Of a DNA stretch of 64,000 nucleotides, positions 60,266-64,000 are shown in pieces. The DNA comes from Typhlomys cinereus. Taxonomy: Eukaryota; Chordata; Mammalia; Rodentia; Platacanthomyidae. The stretch's first letter is position 1. Every line of letters starts with the position of its first letter. Where the stretch lies: positions 1,756,356-1,820,355 of the forward strand of contig JALPQD010000142.1 of the NCBI GenBank assembly GCA_023101885.1, read 5' to 3'. The notes beneath the pieces are model-generated. The model was not told the DNA's origin. It saw only the letters and a list, made by a program, of their open reading frames with translations, and did not search any database. Made by a program: the position numbers and the translations under genes.

Positions 60266-61794
60266 TTTTCAACTTCTGAGAAATTACCACATTCTTTTCT
60301 GCAGTGTCTGCTTTGATTTATTGTCCCGCAGGCAATCTAAAGGGTCTTGAGTTCTGAAACATGGGCTCTCTGGAGTCGTAGTGCCTTGCTTAATGCTCAG
60401 CCTGCATTTGATAAAGATTTCCATGAATGTCAGCTCTTTCATGAATTCAACATTCCTCATTTTTGTGTTTTCTGGAGTTCTTACAAAGTTTATCCTGACA
60501 GTTTCTGCTGGTGTTTTGATGTTTCTGTGGGAACACAGGAGCCTGGAGTTGCCCTCTTTGCCATTCTGCTGACAGTACCCAAGGTACTGTTTGTCTTCTG
60601 CTTTTAGCCCTGTTGCCATGGCATGCAGAGGTATGATTTTCTCTGTTATTTTTCCCATTTGGAGAAAAAAATGCTTCTTCAGTCGATGGCTCAATTAAGT
60701 TTGGAACATGCCAAGCCATTGAAGCTGCAAATATTCCTCTCCATTAACACTCTCCTCGCATGTAACTCTCTGATTACAAACATTGAATCTCCCTTGGCCC
60801 ATATACATCTTATGCTATACATGAGCCAGAGTTTCCCAGAGAAGGTTATGTATACATATAGAGAAACTGATCCTAATGACTATGTACATTGGTGAATCTG
60901 AACTTGCATGATGGGAAGACGGACTGGAGGGCCAGGGATGAGCTAGCATGATCGTTGCTGTGTAGTTTGAGGCTCAGAATTCCCTTTGCTCAGGGAGGCT
61001 ATTCTTGGTCCTGCTGGAACTTCAGGTGATGGAGCGGGCACACTGCCATTATGCAGGTCATCTGCTTTGTTCAAAGGTCATTGACTAAAGGTTGACATAA
61101 TTCACAAACCCTTCCAGAATAATGCTTGAACAAACATCTGGGCACCATAACAACCGAGTTGATATAGAAATTTAGCTGTCATGTGCTCTTTTCAGAATGC
61201 TCCGTCCTTTCTGATTTCTGGATTTGGGTGGGTTGTCTTTTTTCTATTTTTTAGGGCATATTTACTTTTTATATTGATGTGATTCATAAACTCATTTTCA
61301 TTCATCTCTTCTTCTGCTGACAAGTCCCCTTCTTTCTCTCAAACAGTTCAACTTTTATTTCCAGATCATATTATGTATATGTCATATATGCAATCTAGAA
61401 TCCAGGTATGAGTAAGAACATGTGATTATTTATCTTTCTGAGTCCACAGATATTTATACCAATTTATTTTTCCTTTACTAATTTACCTACGTTCTGTGTC
61501 CCAATCATTATTTAACCTAGCAGTTAGTTTATCACTGGATATGTAACTTTAAATATTATATTTGCACACTATAAGTTTCATTTTGATTTAAAATGTCAAT
61601 AGGGAAAAAAAAGATAAAGTTTTCCATTTTGACATAGATCTTGTTAATGTTCCCTTAGTGCTTTATTACATTAATTACAGCTTTAAAAATACAAGAACTT
61701 TGAATTCAGTTATTGGAATATCTAATATTTTTGGATTTATTATCTACCTTTTTCTCTTGATGCCCTTCCCTTGATATGGATATGTGATTTTTTT
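60266..61794. other. Flank without recognised gene
   Basis: Unique-looking, AT-rich. A 136-codon - strand frame at 60284-60694 overlaps two + strand frames and is not recognised. Confidence 0.55.
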
Positions 61795-62035
61795 AAAACT
61801 TTATTTTGTTTGTTTAGTGAGCATGTAGGTGTGTGTGCGTGTGCATGTGTGTATGCGTGCATGTGTGCATGCATGCGTGTGTGGGGGGGGGCAGGGATGA
61901 GTGTGTGGTGTCCTCAGAGAATAACTTTGGGGAGCTGGTTCTTTCCCTTCTACCTTGCAGACTACAGGATTTGAGCTCAAGTTGTTAGACTTGTATTTGC
62001 ATAGCAAGTGCCTTTACCCACTGAAATAGGCATCT
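61795..62035 (-). mobile_element. tRNA-headed SINE, old copy
   Basis: Left 'AAAACTTTATTTTGTTTGTTT' tail, then a long TG/GC-alternating segment and a G run near 61882, and right end 'TGCCTTTACCCACTGAAATAGG', a decayed head. Confidence 0.7.
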
Positions 62036-63589
62036 TTTTGTCCTTCCTTCTTTCATGAATAGTTGCTCCTTAATTTACCACAGGATTCATCCAGACAGAC
62101 CCATTTATGATGCATTATAATAGTACATTGACCACAGCTGTCCTACCAAGCATCCTAGTTCAGTAATAGGGCCCTCTTCAGTGATCACATGGGGTTGACT
62201 GGGGAAATTTTGCTCCATGCTAGCCAGCATGAAGAGGGAACATCTTAGCATGCACCTATATCACTAGCTAGGGAAAAGATTTTTAAAAGTTAAATTCAAA
62301 GCATGAATTCTGTTGAATACACATTGCTTTTGTACTGTGATAAAGTAAAATTACCACACATAGGAGCGCTCCCTCGCATCTAACTGTCTTTAAAACTTCC
62401 CTTCCTTCCTGGAGAACCTGTGCCTTTGAATCCTCATGTTTTGACCACTGAATATCTCTTTACTTTTGTGGATATCCCACCTGCAGCCAGAAAGTTGCTG
62501 TCTACTCTGCTAAGTGTTTATTCCTGTATATCTACAAATGGTTTCTATCCCCTGTCAACTCTGAGGCAAAGAACTGCTTGCAGAGTACCAGTAAGATCTT
62601 GTAAGTTGTCTCTTTTCCTCCTGCATTTGATGCCTCATCCTGAGTCATTCTTCCATGCCTCCATAGTACAATGGACTGAATTCATATTAGCTAGGGTGAA
62701 AGTGTAACGCTGAGATCAACCGACATTTTTTTGGTCTGTGTCTTGTTCAATTATCTTGGGGGAATTGTTCATGCTTTTCTTAATCTTCACATGCCATCAT
62801 TTGTTTAAAGAAACTCATAATGTATTTGGTTACCTTGAAAATGAAAAAAAATCATTACTTTGAGATATACATTTGAAATGCTGAGATTGGGGGAAACTAT
62901 AGCCCTAAAAATTCTGACTGAATTTCTGGAATGGCAATGAAGAGCAGAAGAAGGCAGTTGAGAAAAGAGAAAGCAAAAGGTCAGAGACTCTCCCCAGCAG
63001 TCACTTCAGAAGAAGAGAAAAGGTCCTTCTGGTATAAAGGGAGAGGGGAGCTGTGAGTAGCACACATACCATGTACATATTACATGTATGTGTCATGTGT
63101 CCTTATGGCAAAGATTAAAGTTCATTCTGCTCTGATTTTAATAGAGCCAGGTTTCTCAACCTCCCTTAGGAGAAGATTTTGCACCAAGACATCTGCTGTT
63201 TCATCTGGGCTGATTTGAAATCTGATGGCACCCAGTCTGGCACCTGAGGATCTTGCACTTTATCTTTCCATCTCTCTCAGGTTTATTATTCCAACAGTTA
63301 GCAAGTCGTGATTAAGGCAAATCATAGGTGCTTAGATTTCCTGGTGCCTTGCTGATGCAAAGCTTTCTGACTTTTTGTTTGTTTCTTTTTGTTTCCTGGT
63401 ATCTCTGTCCCTGAATTTTCCTCCATTTCAGTCCATCTATATCCAGATCTTGTACAGTAGTTTAGTAGGTTTGATTCTTTTTGTTTATGTTGGGCCGGCC
63501 AACTTGTCACCTGTAACCCTGATGGACCCTGGGGTTAGTGTCAAACACAGGAAGAAGATACAGCATTTTCGTTTTTCATGGTCTTTCTT
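62036..63589. other. Flank without recognised gene
   Basis: Unique-looking sequence, no gene or clear transposon recognised. Confidence 0.55.
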
Positions 63590-63842
63590 TGCTTCGTTGT
63601 TCGTATGTCTTTCTTTCTTTTTTTCGTTCTTTCTTTCTGTCTTTGTCTGTTCTTATCTTTCTTTTAAGATGTTATTAGTTTTCTTTTTCTTCTTTTCCGT
63701 CTTTTTCTTTCTTTCTTTCTTTCTTTTTTTTTCCTTACGCTCTCTTTCCCTTTCTTTCCTTCTTTCTTTCTTCTTTCTTTCTTCTTCTTTTCTTTTCTTC
63801 TTTTATATTCTTTTCCTTTTTCGTTTCTTTCGTTCTTTCTCT
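63590..63842. repeat. (TTTC)n-rich polypyrimidine tract
   Basis: About 250 bp made almost only of T and C with TTTC/TTCTTT units and a few G interruptions. A 159-codon frame of Phe, Ser and Leu over it is an artefact. Confidence 0.95.
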
Positions 63843-64000
63843 GCTGGCTTGTGACTATCTGGAGAGTCTCCTCTGCCCGAGAACTTGTTTCTGCTGATAG
63901 ACTTGGGGTGGAGCTTCGTGAAACTCTCAGTTTCTGGAACTTCCTAAGATCTGTTTATTGTTTTGCTTGTTTTCTTTAATTATTCATTTGTTTTGGGGGG

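Noticed and set aside
60284..60694. A 136-codon - strand frame considered as a gene or pseudogene
   Set aside because: No recognised domain, no splice or promoter signals, and it overlaps two unrelated + strand frames of similar quality.
63375..63854. A 159-codon frame with a hydrophobic, membrane-like look
   Set aside because: Phe/Ser/Leu runs come from the TTTC-rich tract, with no conserved motif.

Overview
This is a stretch of rodent-like mammalian nuclear DNA. It carries the coding part and 3' end of one gene, HIVEP2 (Schnurri-2, also called MIBP1), on the + strand, followed by about 44 kb of gene-poor flank full of repeats. The evidence for a mammal is split genes with GT/AG introns, long CA, GATA and TC microsatellites, poly(A)-tailed retroposons and a protein that aligns almost throughout with remembered HIVEP2. 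The evidence for a rodent is many tRNA-headed SINEs of the 'GGCTGGAGAGATGGCTCAG' type, a 7SL-derived B1-like element and L1 3' ends with a G-rich polypurine tract. The youngest SINE differs from the mouse B1 and B2 I know, so a rodent other than mouse or rat is likely, but I cannot name the species.

Layout. Bases 1-383 are the 5' untranslated leader or the end of the upstream intron. Six coding exons (384-5552, 6430-6584, 10430-10605, 13277-13378, 14084-14973, 17829-18638) join in frame to an open reading frame of 2433 residues. It encodes an N-terminal C2H2 finger pair, a long Ser/Pro-rich middle with a nuclear localisation signal, a second C2H2 pair, an acidic patch, an array of SPxR motifs and a conserved C-terminal block. 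The 3' UTR follows, with poly(A) signals near 19008, 19441, 19503 and 20239.

From about 20.3 kb to the end I find no convincing gene. This agrees with the known gene-poor flank on the 3' side of HIVEP2 in mammals. The flank holds SINEs in both orientations, four copies of an L1 3' end (one with a clean 19-bp target duplication), LTR-like pieces, older dispersed repeats and simple-sequence tracts. These include a 580-bp alternating purine-pyrimidine block at 54.8-55.3 kb and a TTTC-rich pyrimidine tract at 63.6-63.8 kb.

I found no undescribed multi-gene system. The observations most worth checking are the dated L1 and SINE insertions, an ancient direct duplication in intron 2, an in-frame intron-retention extension with its own poly(A) signal after the giant exon, and a CpG-bearing unique segment at 53.6-54.4 kb.
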